Source: Chelatococcus sp. HY11
GTDB lineage: Bacteria > Pseudomonadota > Alphaproteobacteria > Rhizobiales > Beijerinckiaceae
Length of the DNA: 64,000 nucleotides
Direction: 5' to 3'
Assembly (NCBI RefSeq): GCF_018398335.1
Contig: NZ_JAHBRX010000002.1
Span: forward strand, 1,364,001-1,428,000
Of this stretch, positions 50,927 to 58,421 are shown one piece after another. The position numbers and the translations under genes are program-made. The notes under the pieces were generated by a model, which was not told the DNA's origin, did not search any database, and saw only the letters and a program-made list of their open reading frames with translations. Numbering within the stretch: position 1 is the first letter of the stretch; the number at the start of each line of letters is the position of its first letter.

Positions 50927-51641
50927 TCGCCTCCGACACGGAAGGCTTGGACAGGGAAGTTTTGGACAGGGAAGGCTTGCGCCAGGTCTCGAGCGCCTTC
51001 GGGCTCGCGAGGCCGTTGACGCTCATCGTGGCGAACTGCTCTCCGATGACCTCCGGCTTCATACTCCCGCTGCGGCGAAACCATGTGTAAGTCCAGTTGG
51101 CCGAACCGAGCACGCTCAGCGCCGCCAGCTTGGGGTCGACGTCTGGCCGGATCAAGCCGGCGGCCTGCGCTTCCCTTATCGTCTCGACGAAATGGTTCTG
51201 GTAGGTGTGATCGTCCGCGAGCACCGTGTGGCGTTTCTCCGCCGGGATAGACTTGCGCTCATGCAGAAACACCGCCGTCTCCTCGAGATATTCGCAGAGA
51301 TGCAGAATATGGCCGGCAACGAGCCGCCACAGCACGGTCAGCGGGTCGGCCGGAACAGCCATGATCTGTCGCAGATTGGCGATGCCCCGGCTGATGATCG
51401 AAGCCAGCACCTCGTGCAGCAGTTCCTCCTTTGAGGGGAAGTAGTAGAACAGGCTCGCTTTGCGGATGCCGAGCTCGTCGGCGATGTCCTGCAGGGAGGC
51501 CGCCTCATAACCCTTGCGATGGAATACTTTCGTTGCCGCCGTCAGGATTTCGGCGCGCCGTTCGTGGCCGCGCAGCCGGTGGCGCACGGGTGCCGGCTCT
51601 GGCAGCTTGTGGCTCAGCTCGCGGGCAAAGACCTTCGTCAT
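50901..51641 (-). CDS. TetR family regulator, KstR2-like
   Basis: A 246-residue TetR protein. The helix-turn-helix is at about 28-74 (ILTAATKVFHRKGYEAASLQDIADELGIRKASLFYYFPSK in pieces). The ligand domain shows LGSANWTYTWFRRSG, a mark of the KstR2-type C-terminal domain whose known members sense acyl-CoA thioesters. It is the last gene of the leftward operon OYE-like/hydratase/TetR, downstream of the best divergent copy of the CCTATCG palindrome, as expected for an autoregulated repressor. The last 25 residues are an odd Lys/Ser repeat encoded by a 15-base tandem repeat. Confidence 0.92.
   Translation of the reverse strand: MTKVFARELSHKLPEPAPVRHRLRGHERRAEILTAATKVFHRKGYEAASLQDIADELGIRKASLFYYFPSKEELLHEVLASIISRGIANLRQIMAVPADPLTVLWRLVAGHILHLCEYLEETAVFLHERKSIPAEKRHTVLADDHTYQNHFVETIREAQAAGLIRPDVDPKLAALSVLGSANWTYTWFRRSGSMKPEVIGEQFATMSVNGLASPKALETWRKPSLSKTSLSKPSVSEAISPSAARR
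50941..50985. repeat. 15-base tandem repeat in the TetR gene tail
   Basis: About three copies of GAAGGCTTGGACAGG-like units (50941, 50956, 50971) differing at a few bases. On the minus strand they encode KPSLS-KTSLS-KPSVS at the C-terminus of the TetR protein, beyond its folded domain. Unit length is a multiple of three, so copy-number change would keep the frame. Confidence 0.8.
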
Positions 51642-51656
51642 TCGATCATCCGTATT

Positions 51657-52460
51657 TCAGCCACGCCGATCAGCAAAGAGGGGCTTCCGTTTACCGAGGA
51701 ACGCGGCGGTTCCCTCACGAACGTCGGGGCTTGCCTGTAACACGGCGAGTGCCTCCGTAGAATAATCGAGATCGGCCTGCGTGAGGTTCCGATCAATGAT
51801 GCGCTTGGCAATTTCAAGAGCGAGCGGCGAACTCTCCGCAATCTCCCGCGCCATGGCAAGGGCGTGGCTCAGGAGCGCGGCGGATGGCACCACCTCTTCG
51901 ACGAGCCCGATACGCAACGCCGTCGCGGAATCGATGCGACGGCGTGTTGCGATGAGCAGCTTGGTCATCGCGCGTCCGATTTTGTCAGCGGCACGGATGA
52001 CCCCGTAGCCCGGAACGAGGCCCAGCGCTGCCTCCGGCATGCCGAACTCGGCGTGCTCGGCGGCGATGACGATGTCGCAGGCGAGCGTGAGTTCGCAGCC
52101 GCCACCGAGTGCGAGGCCATTGACCGCGGCGATGATCGGCAGCGGACACCGCTCCACCGCCAGGAAAGCGGCCATGGCCTCCCGCTGGTAGGCGCGGCGA
52201 TCCACCATGTCGCCGAGGCTGTCGAGCGAGCCGATGTCGCCACCGGCGGAGAACGCCCGCTCGCCCGCGCCGGTGATCACCACCACGCGCACGCCACCGT
52301 CCTGCTCCAGGCCTCGCAGGGTCGCGGTGATGTTGGCATAGAAGCGCCGCGTCATGGTGTTGAGCTTGTGCGGCCTTGCGATGGTGACCACGGCTACAGG
52401 GCCGTCATGCGCGACCGTGAGCGGGGTGTCGTCTTCGGCGGTCGCGGGACGATCGGTCAT
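51657..52460 (-). CDS. Enoyl-CoA hydratase/isomerase family protein
   Basis: A 267-residue crotonase-fold protein with GAGERAFSAGGDIGSL and NGLALGGGCELTLACD (oxyanion hole) and a glutamate at EFGMPEAALGLVPGYG that fits a hydratase acid/base. It hydrates an enoyl-CoA, probably the product of one of the two acyl-CoA dehydrogenases of this module. It lies between the OYE-like gene (22 bases) and the TetR gene (15 bases). Confidence 0.92.
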   Translation of the reverse strand: MTDRPATAEDDTPLTVAHDGPVAVVTIARPHKLNTMTRRFYANITATLRGLEQDGGVRVVVITGAGERAFSAGGDIGSLDSLGDMVDRRAYQREAMAAFLAVERCPLPIIAAVNGLALGGGCELTLACDIVIAAEHAEFGMPEAALGLVPGYGVIRAADKIGRAMTKLLIATRRRIDSATALRIGLVEEVVPSAALLSHALAMAREIAESSPLALEIAKRIIDRNLTQADLDYSTEALAVLQASPDVREGTAAFLGKRKPLFADRRG

Positions 52461-52482
52461 GGTTGCAAACCTCTTTCACGCT

Positions 52483-54501
52483 TCATCGGGCGACCTGGCG
52501 CGTGACCTGATGCGCGAGCGAAGACACGGCGGCGCGCGCCGCATGGACCGCGTCGCCGATCCGTCCGATCGTCTCGACGTCACCGACCATGGCATGTGGA
52601 ATGCCGGCGGCCGCGAGCCCGGCGCCAAGCGGGGAACCCGGTTGCCGCCCCTGCGCGACCACCACCCAGCCCGCTTCGATCCGGCCTTCCTGACCATTTG
52701 CCAGCGTCGTGACGAGCCGCCCGTCGACGTCGGTGATGGTGGTGTTGTCGACCACGGTGATCCGGGGGTTGCCTTGCAGGCGCGCCCGGAGATGCTTGCG
52801 ATACATGACCTCGGCGGAACGGGCGAGCTGCTGCCCGCCCGAGCGGGTCACGAGAATGACGTGATGTCCACGAGCCGCCAGATATTCCGCAGTCTCGCAA
52901 CCTGTCTCGCCGCCACCATAGACCACGGTGGGCAACGCGTCGGGTAAAGGAGCCTCACAGTCGCCGGACAGAATGTCATAGGCGCGGATCACGCGGGTGG
53001 CGTCACCCGTCGCGAAGGGCATTGCCTGCGCCCGGGCGCCGGTCGAGATGATCACCAGCGCGGGCCTTTCGGAGGTCAGCGCGCCTGTATCGGCTGGCTG
53101 GCCGAGGCGGATCTCGACGCCGCTCGCCGCAAGGCGCCTCTTGAAATAGTCGAGATACCAAAAGAGCTTTTCCTTGTGGGGAGGCGACGCCGAGGCGATC
53201 AGCCCGCCCCCGACTTCATCCCTCGCCTCGTAGAGGCGGGTCTTGAACCCGGCCTCGGACAGTTCCAGCGCCGCCGCCATCCCGCCGGGGCCCGCGCCGA
53301 CCACCAGCGCCAGCCGGCCCGCGCCGCCATCCACGACGGGAACATGGTTTTCCTGGCCGGCGCGTGGGTTCTCGGCGCAGCTGATGTTGATGTGCTTGAG
53401 CACCCGGTCGAAGCACCAGTTGCAGTTGGTGCAGGGGCGGATCGCATCGACATCGCCGGCCAGCGCCTTGCGCGACCAGTCCGGGTCGGCGAGCAGGGGC
53501 CGCCCCAGCGCCACCATGTCGATGTCGCCGTCCGCCAGGCCGCGCTCCGCAACATCCGGCCAGCGCACCGGGCCGACGCCGATGACCGGCACGCCGGCCA
53601 CCGCACGGATCGCGCGGGCATGCGCGAAGCGCCACGCCTCATCCGCCGACATGGGATCGATGGTGCGGTCGAGGGTGCCCTCGATCGCGCCGCTCGACAC
53701 ATGAATGGCGTCGAGGCCGGCGGCGACGAGGCGCGGGACGATGGTGACCATGTCATCGAGGGAGAGGCCGCCCGGCAGGAAATCCGAGGACGACAATCTG
53801 TAGATGAGCGGACGATCCGGGCCGAGCACAGCTTTGACCGCCTTTATCACCGCCAGGGGGAAGCGCAGGCGCCGTTCGAAGTCGCCGCCCCATGCGTCAT
53901 CGCGCCTGTTCCTGAGCGGGGACAGGAAGGCCATCGGCAAATAGCCATGCGCGCCGTGGATCTCGATCGCCTCGTAACCTGCGGCCATGGCGCGTTCGGC
54001 CGCCCGGCCGAAGTCGCCGATCAGTTCCTCGATTTGCGTGGGCTCCAGCATGCGCGTCGTCGGGGTGACGCCATCGCGACGGGAGATTTCCTCGCTCGGC
54101 GCGAACGGCAGACCGTCCAGTGTATGGCGATCCGCATGCTGGCCCGGTGTGTGCAGCTGCAGCGCGGCCCGGGAGCCCGCAGCACGGATGGCTGCCGTGA
54201 TCCTCCGATGCCCGCCGATGGCGCTGTCCTCATCAAGCACGAGTTGCTTCATCTCGGCCCTGCCGTAGCGGCGATTGACGCTCGTGAACTCGACCACGAT
54301 GAGCCCCGTGCCGCCGGCGGCACGCGCCCGGTAATAGGCAACCGTATCGTCGGTGACGCCGCCCTCTTCGTCGGCCAGCACGCTGGACATCGCCGCCATG
54401 ACGATGCGGTTCGGGATCGTGAGCCCCGCGAGCCGGATCGGGCTTGCGAGCCGGGGAAAGCGCGACGGGCTTTCGATCGTCTCGCGCTTGCCATGCGTCA
54501 T
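52483..54501 (-). CDS. OYE-family flavoprotein, 2,4-dienoyl-CoA reductase-like
   Basis: A 672-residue three-cofactor protein. Residues 1-340 are an FMN TIM barrel of the old-yellow-enzyme family with IHGAHGYL; a four-cysteine [4Fe-4S] site follows (CTNCNWC at about 350 and a fourth Cys in NISCAENP). The second half (about 390-670) has FAD and NAD(P) folds (VVGAGPGGMAAA, VVYGGGETGCE). This is the layout of 2,4-dienoyl-CoA reductase and trimethylamine dehydrogenase-like enzymes. In a module of acyl-CoA enzymes, reduction of a conjugated acyl-CoA is the likely job. First gene of the operon that ends with the TetR regulator. Confidence 0.92.
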   Translation of the reverse strand: MTHGKRETIESPSRFPRLASPIRLAGLTIPNRIVMAAMSSVLADEEGGVTDDTVAYYRARAAGGTGLIVVEFTSVNRRYGRAEMKQLVLDEDSAIGGHRRITAAIRAAGSRAALQLHTPGQHADRHTLDGLPFAPSEEISRRDGVTPTTRMLEPTQIEELIGDFGRAAERAMAAGYEAIEIHGAHGYLPMAFLSPLRNRRDDAWGGDFERRLRFPLAVIKAVKAVLGPDRPLIYRLSSSDFLPGGLSLDDMVTIVPRLVAAGLDAIHVSSGAIEGTLDRTIDPMSADEAWRFAHARAIRAVAGVPVIGVGPVRWPDVAERGLADGDIDMVALGRPLLADPDWSRKALAGDVDAIRPCTNCNWCFDRVLKHINISCAENPRAGQENHVPVVDGGAGRLALVVGAGPGGMAAALELSEAGFKTRLYEARDEVGGGLIASASPPHKEKLFWYLDYFKRRLAASGVEIRLGQPADTGALTSERPALVIISTGARAQAMPFATGDATRVIRAYDILSGDCEAPLPDALPTVVYGGGETGCETAEYLAARGHHVILVTRSGGQQLARSAEVMYRKHLRARLQGNPRITVVDNTTITDVDGRLVTTLANGQEGRIEAGWVVVAQGRQPGSPLGAGLAAAGIPHAMVGDVETIGRIGDAVHAARAAVSSLAHQVTRQVAR

Positions 54502-54587
54502 GGGGCCACCTTCTGCCTGTTGGAACGGGAGGCCGCCGCATTGTCGCTCCCTGTCTCGTGGATAGGACCTCGCCTGGGCCGACGCCC

Positions 54588-54603
54588 CCTATCGATGGAT
54601 AGG
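54588..54603. promoter_or_regulatory. Putative TetR operator, copy 4
   Basis: CCTATCGATGGATAGG, 13 of 14 positions. It lies in the 272-base divergent gap between the OYE-like operon (87 bases upstream of its start) and the fused-permease transporter. Further partial copies (GTGGATAGGACC near 54558 and GGCTATCC near 54611) flank it, so the region may bind several dimers. Confidence 0.7.
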
Positions 54604-54773
54604 TCTCCGTGGCTATCCGGCCTCCTAGCTTCTCGCCTTGCTCAAGGTCGCGTCGGGACAAGTACACCAGCGAAGATGGCCGGCGCGGCGACCAGTGCCA
54701 GGGATCGAACACAGCAGACGCGGGTGACGCGCCGTCCAGCATCGGGCAGGCCCACCTGTCTCAGGGAGGACGT

Positions 54774-56702
54774 ATGCTGGATCAAGTGTTGTTTGCCTTG
54801 GCCAACGGCCTCGCGGCGGGCATGGCGGTGTTTCTGGTGGCCGCCGGCGTCACCTTGATCTTCGGCCTGCTGCGCATCCTAAATTTCGCCCAGGGAAGCT
54901 TTTTCATGCTGGGCGCCTATGTGGCTTTCAGCATCATGGGGCCGTCCGCGAGTTCCATCTGGGTGTTTCTGCTGGCCGCCCTGGTGTCGGGAGTGGTCGT
55001 CGCCGCGCTCGGCTTGGTTACGGATATCGTCGTGTTCCGGCGCCTGCGCGATTACGATGAGGCCTACACCCTGATCGCGACCTTCGCGCTGATGATGCTG
55101 CTTGACGGTCTGGTCAAGATGATCTGGGGTCTCAACTACCATTCCATCAGCCCGCCCCCGTCGCTCGCCGGCGTTCTGATGGTCGGGCCGGTGATCGTGC
55201 CGATCTTTTCGCTGTTCATTATCGGCCTCGGCATCGTCGTCTTCATCATCCTGGAATTCGCCATCCACCGCCTGTGGATCGGCAAGATTGTGCAGGCGCT
55301 GGCGCATGACCAGTGGATGTCCGGCTTTGTCGGCATCAACGTTCCCGTCATGTTGACGCTGACCGTGGTTGCCGCCTTCTTTCTTGCCGGCGCCGCGGGT
55401 GGGCTGCTGCTGCCCAACCAGAGCCTGTCGCCGACGCTGTCGCACGCCTTTCTACTGCAGGCCTTCATCGCCGTTATCATCGGCGGGCTCGGCAATATTC
55501 GTGGCGCCTTCCTGGCGGCTCTCGTGCTCGGTCTGGTCGAGAGCCTCAACGCCGTCGTCCTCCCCGATCAGCCGGGGGTCGCCATGTATGTGGTGATGGT
55601 CGCTTTCATGTTATGGCGGCCCGCCGGCCTGCTCTCGGCCGGCAGCGGGGACCATGCCTCGCCGCATCACGCGACCGGCAGTGCGCCCGTCGACTGGGCG
55701 CGTTACAGGACAGTGTTGACGTGGATCGGCGTCCTGGGCGCGGCGGGTATCGCGGCCATGCCGTTGTGGGCCAATCCCGGCATGGTTTTCCTCGCCGGCA
55801 TGGCACTGATCGCCGCGCTGTTCGCCCTGTCCTGGAACCTTTTGTTCGGCACCACGGGCCTCGCCACCTTCGGTCACGCGGCTTTTTTCGCGATCGGCTG
55901 CTATGCCTCCGGCCTCATGCTCAAGGCGACGGGGGGCCAGTGGTTTCTCGCGGTATTGGTCGTCGCCGCGCTGATCGGCGGCTGTGTCGCGGCGATCGTC
56001 GGCGCTGTCGCCGTCCGCAGGACGACAGGTATAGCACTTGCGATCCTGACGCTTGCGCTGAGCGAGATCATGCGCCTGCTCATCAGTTCGTCGGCTGCGC
56101 TGGGGCGGGACGACGGTGTCTCGGGTATCCCGCACCCCAATCTCGACCTTGGTTTCATCACGGTCGGCCTGCAGAGCACGCAGAATTACTTCTGGTTCCT
56201 GTTCGTCGTCTGCGGCGCCATGGCGCTCGGGCTGTGGTGGCTCAGCGCCGGCCCGCTGGGACGTATGCTGCGGGCGGTCAAGCAGGACCCGGAGCGCACG
56301 ATGTTTCTCGGCATCAATGTCGGCCGTTACAGGCTGACCGCTTTCGCCATCTCGGGGGCTGTGGCGACGCTTGCCGGCGCTCTGCAGGCCCCCTGGGTGC
56401 AGATCGTCACGCCCGAGGCGGGCAATTACCTGGTCTCGATGCAGCCGATGCTGAGTTCGCTTCTTGGCGGAGCAGCCTTCTTCTGGGGCCCGGTCGTCGG
56501 CACCGTGCTGTTCTTCATCCTGGCCGAGGCGACGCGCGCGCTCGCCGGCCTGTCCGAGATCGTCACCGGTGGCGTGCTGCTTCTCCTGGTGATGCTTGCC
56601 CCTGACGGTGTGCTCGGAATCATCGGACGCTTCCGGTCGCGGAAGCAGGAGGCGACGTCAGAGCCGAAGATCGGTTTCGTGGCAAAGGAGGTCCGTCCGT
56701 GA
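54774..56702 (+). CDS. Fused LivH-LivM ABC transporter permease
   Basis: A 642-residue membrane protein in which the two permeases of a Liv-type importer are one chain. The LivH half is about 1-290 (GLLRILNFAQGSFFMLGAYV; GGLGNIRGAFLAALVLG). A short hydrophilic linker rich in His/Ser (about 290-308) leads to the LivM half (GLATFGHAAFFAIGCYASG; KQDPERTMFLGINVGRYRL). The frame opens at 54609, but ATG 54774 has GGGAGGA just upstream and starts the LivH domain. No binding-protein gene accompanies this importer in the window, so it may share the one at 41977 or use one outside. Confidence 0.93.
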   Translation: MLDQVLFALANGLAAGMAVFLVAAGVTLIFGLLRILNFAQGSFFMLGAYVAFSIMGPSASSIWVFLLAALVSGVVVAALGLVTDIVVFRRLRDYDEAYTLIATFALMMLLDGLVKMIWGLNYHSISPPPSLAGVLMVGPVIVPIFSLFIIGLGIVVFIILEFAIHRLWIGKIVQALAHDQWMSGFVGINVPVMLTLTVVAAFFLAGAAGGLLLPNQSLSPTLSHAFLLQAFIAVIIGGLGNIRGAFLAALVLGLVESLNAVVLPDQPGVAMYVVMVAFMLWRPAGLLSAGSGDHASPHHATGSAPVDWARYRTVLTWIGVLGAAGIAAMPLWANPGMVFLAGMALIAALFALSWNLLFGTTGLATFGHAAFFAIGCYASGLMLKATGGQWFLAVLVVAALIGGCVAAIVGAVAVRRTTGIALAILTLALSEIMRLLISSSAALGRDDGVSGIPHPNLDLGFITVGLQSTQNYFWFLFVVCGAMALGLWWLSAGPLGRMLRAVKQDPERTMFLGINVGRYRLTAFAISGAVATLAGALQAPWVQIVTPEAGNYLVSMQPMLSSLLGGAAFFWGPVVGTVLFFILAEATRALAGLSEIVTGGVLLLLVMLAPDGVLGIIGRFRSRKQEATSEPKIGFVAKEVRP

Positions 56703-57469
56703 CCCCCGTGTTGAAAGTCGAAAACCTTCATAAGAACTACGGCGCCATACCGGTCCTGAAGGACGTGAACCTGACCGTCGCCGCTCGCGAAACATTGGCG
56801 ATCATCGGTCCGAACGGTGCCGGCAAGACAACGCTGTTCCGAACGCTGACCGGTGAGGTGCTGCCCGAGAAGGGCCGCATCGAGGCCTTCGGCGAGGACA
56901 TCACGCGCATGCCGGCAGCGCGTCGCGTTGCCATCGGCTTCGGCCGCACATTCCAGGTCGCGCGCGTCTATCCCGACACCACATTGCTCGGCAATCTCGT
57001 GCTGGCCGTGGAAGCGCGAAAGCGCAACGCCCGTGAAAGCCTCGGCGGGCTGCTCCGCTACAAGCCCTCGGACGACACCCTCGGCAGCGCGGAACAATGG
57101 CTGGCGGCGGTCGGCCTCGCGGCGCGGCGGGACATGGAGGCGCGCTTCCTGTCCCACGGCGACAAGAAGCGGCTGGAGCTGGCCTTGACCCTGGCGCTCG
57201 GCCCGAAGGTGCTGATGATGGATGAGCCGACCGCCGGCATGTCTCCCTCCGACCGGGTGGAGATGGTGGCACTGGTCAAACAGATCCGCGACAGCTTCGG
57301 CGTGACGGTGCTGCTGACGGAGCACGACATGGATGTGGTGTTCGGGCTGTCCGACCGGATCATGGTGCTGAACTACGGCCAGGTGATCGCCATCGGCACC
57401 GGCGAGGAAATCCGCGCCAACCAGGCGGTGCGTGACGTGTACCTAGGGCACGAGGTGCAGCATGCTTGA
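56699..57469 (+). CDS. Liv-type ABC transporter ATPase (LivG/UrtD-like)
   Basis: A 256-residue ATPase: Walker A GPNGAGKTT, signature FLSHGDKKRLELAL (the LSHG form seen in UrtD-like and LivG proteins), Walker B VLMMDEPTAGMSP and LLTEHDMDVVF. GTG 56699 overlaps the fused-permease stop by four bases. Works with the next gene product and the fused permease. Confidence 0.94.
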   Translation: MTPVLKVENLHKNYGAIPVLKDVNLTVAARETLAIIGPNGAGKTTLFRTLTGEVLPEKGRIEAFGEDITRMPAARRVAIGFGRTFQVARVYPDTTLLGNLVLAVEARKRNARESLGGLLRYKPSDDTLGSAEQWLAAVGLAARRDMEARFLSHGDKKRLELALTLALGPKVLMMDEPTAGMSPSDRVEMVALVKQIRDSFGVTVLLTEHDMDVVFGLSDRIMVLNYGQVIAIGTGEEIRANQAVRDVYLGHEVQHA

Positions 57470-58166
57470 GGTTGGACAGCTCCGCGCCCTCTATGGCGAC
57501 AGCCAGGTACTCCATGGCATCGACCTGAAGATTACCAAGGGCGAGCGGGTCGCGGTGATCGGCCGTAATGGCGCCGGCAAGTCCACCCTCCTGAAGAGCA
57601 TCATGGGGGGCGGTCCGTCCGCCCATGGCGTGCTGCAGCTCGACGGTGCCGATCTCCGTCGGCTGAAGGGCTTCGAGCGTACGCGTCTCGGCCTCTCGCT
57701 GGTGCCGGAGGACCGGCGCATCTTTCCACACCTCACGGTGGTCGAGAACCTCGAGATCGCGCGCCACGCCACGGCAAGAGGTACGACGCCGGCCTCGCCC
57801 GAGGCGATGATAGGCTTCTTTCCCATGTTGGAGGCGCTGAAGACCCGTTTCGGCAACCAGCTGAGCGGCGGCCAGCAGCAACTGCTCGCAGTGGCGCGTG
57901 GCCTCCTGCCGATGCCGAAGCTGCTGTTGCTCGATGAGCCCACCGAGGGCTTGGCGCCGATTATCGTCGAGGAGATGGCCAAATCAATCAACGCCATTTG
58001 CGCGCAACACGGGGTCGCGCTCCTGCTCAGCGAGCAAAACCTCTGGTTTGCGCGCCAGTGTACCAATTCACTTTATGTTCTCGACACCGGCCGGATCGTA
58101 TTCAGCGGCAGCTGGGATGAATTCGACGCGTCGCCGGAGGTGCGGAACCGCCATCTCGCCTTGTGA
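57462..58166 (+). CDS. Liv-type ABC transporter ATPase (LivF-like)
   Basis: A 234-residue ATPase: Walker A GRNGAGKST, signature QLSGGQQQLLAVARGL, Walker B LLLLDEPTEGLAP and LLLSEQNLWFA. It overlaps the LivG-like gene by eight bases. Last gene of the third importer; a strong GC-rich hairpin follows. Confidence 0.94.
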   Translation: MLEVGQLRALYGDSQVLHGIDLKITKGERVAVIGRNGAGKSTLLKSIMGGGPSAHGVLQLDGADLRRLKGFERTRLGLSLVPEDRRIFPHLTVVENLEIARHATARGTTPASPEAMIGFFPMLEALKTRFGNQLSGGQQQLLAVARGLLPMPKLLLLDEPTEGLAPIIVEEMAKSINAICAQHGVALLLSEQNLWFARQCTNSLYVLDTGRIVFSGSWDEFDASPEVRNRHLAL

Positions 58167-58210
58167 TATTTTTTTAAGCGTCGCAGTCCTTTTCGTCACG
58201 ATTACAAACC

Positions 58211-58234
58211 GGCCCGGGCGGCGACGCCCGGGCC
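58211..58234. terminator. GC-rich hairpin after third importer
   Basis: A perfect ten-base stem, GGCCCGGGCG (58211-58220) and CGCCCGGGCC (58225-58234), with a GCGA tetraloop, 45 bases after the LivF-like stop. There is no T-run, so this is a probable but unproven terminator. The rest of 58167-58421 shows no gene and no TetR-type palindrome. Confidence 0.6.
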
Positions 58235-58421
58235 GTCTGCGTCTTTCATGTCCGTCGTCTTGCATGTCCATCGTCGCCCAGAAATGCGCCGGCGCCATGA
58301 AATTCTCGACCATAAAAGGGACGGCGCTTCTTGCCTAACCAACCGGACGAATGGTAGATTAGAGGAAAGAATGGGCGAGCCAGAAGCCGCCGGATGAGAA
58401 AATCAGCGTCGGGGAAATGCC

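Noticed and set aside
53176-54858. 560-codon plus-strand frame opposite the OYE-like gene
   Set aside because: Same antisense effect; the minus-strand protein has complete FMN, Fe-S and FAD motifs.
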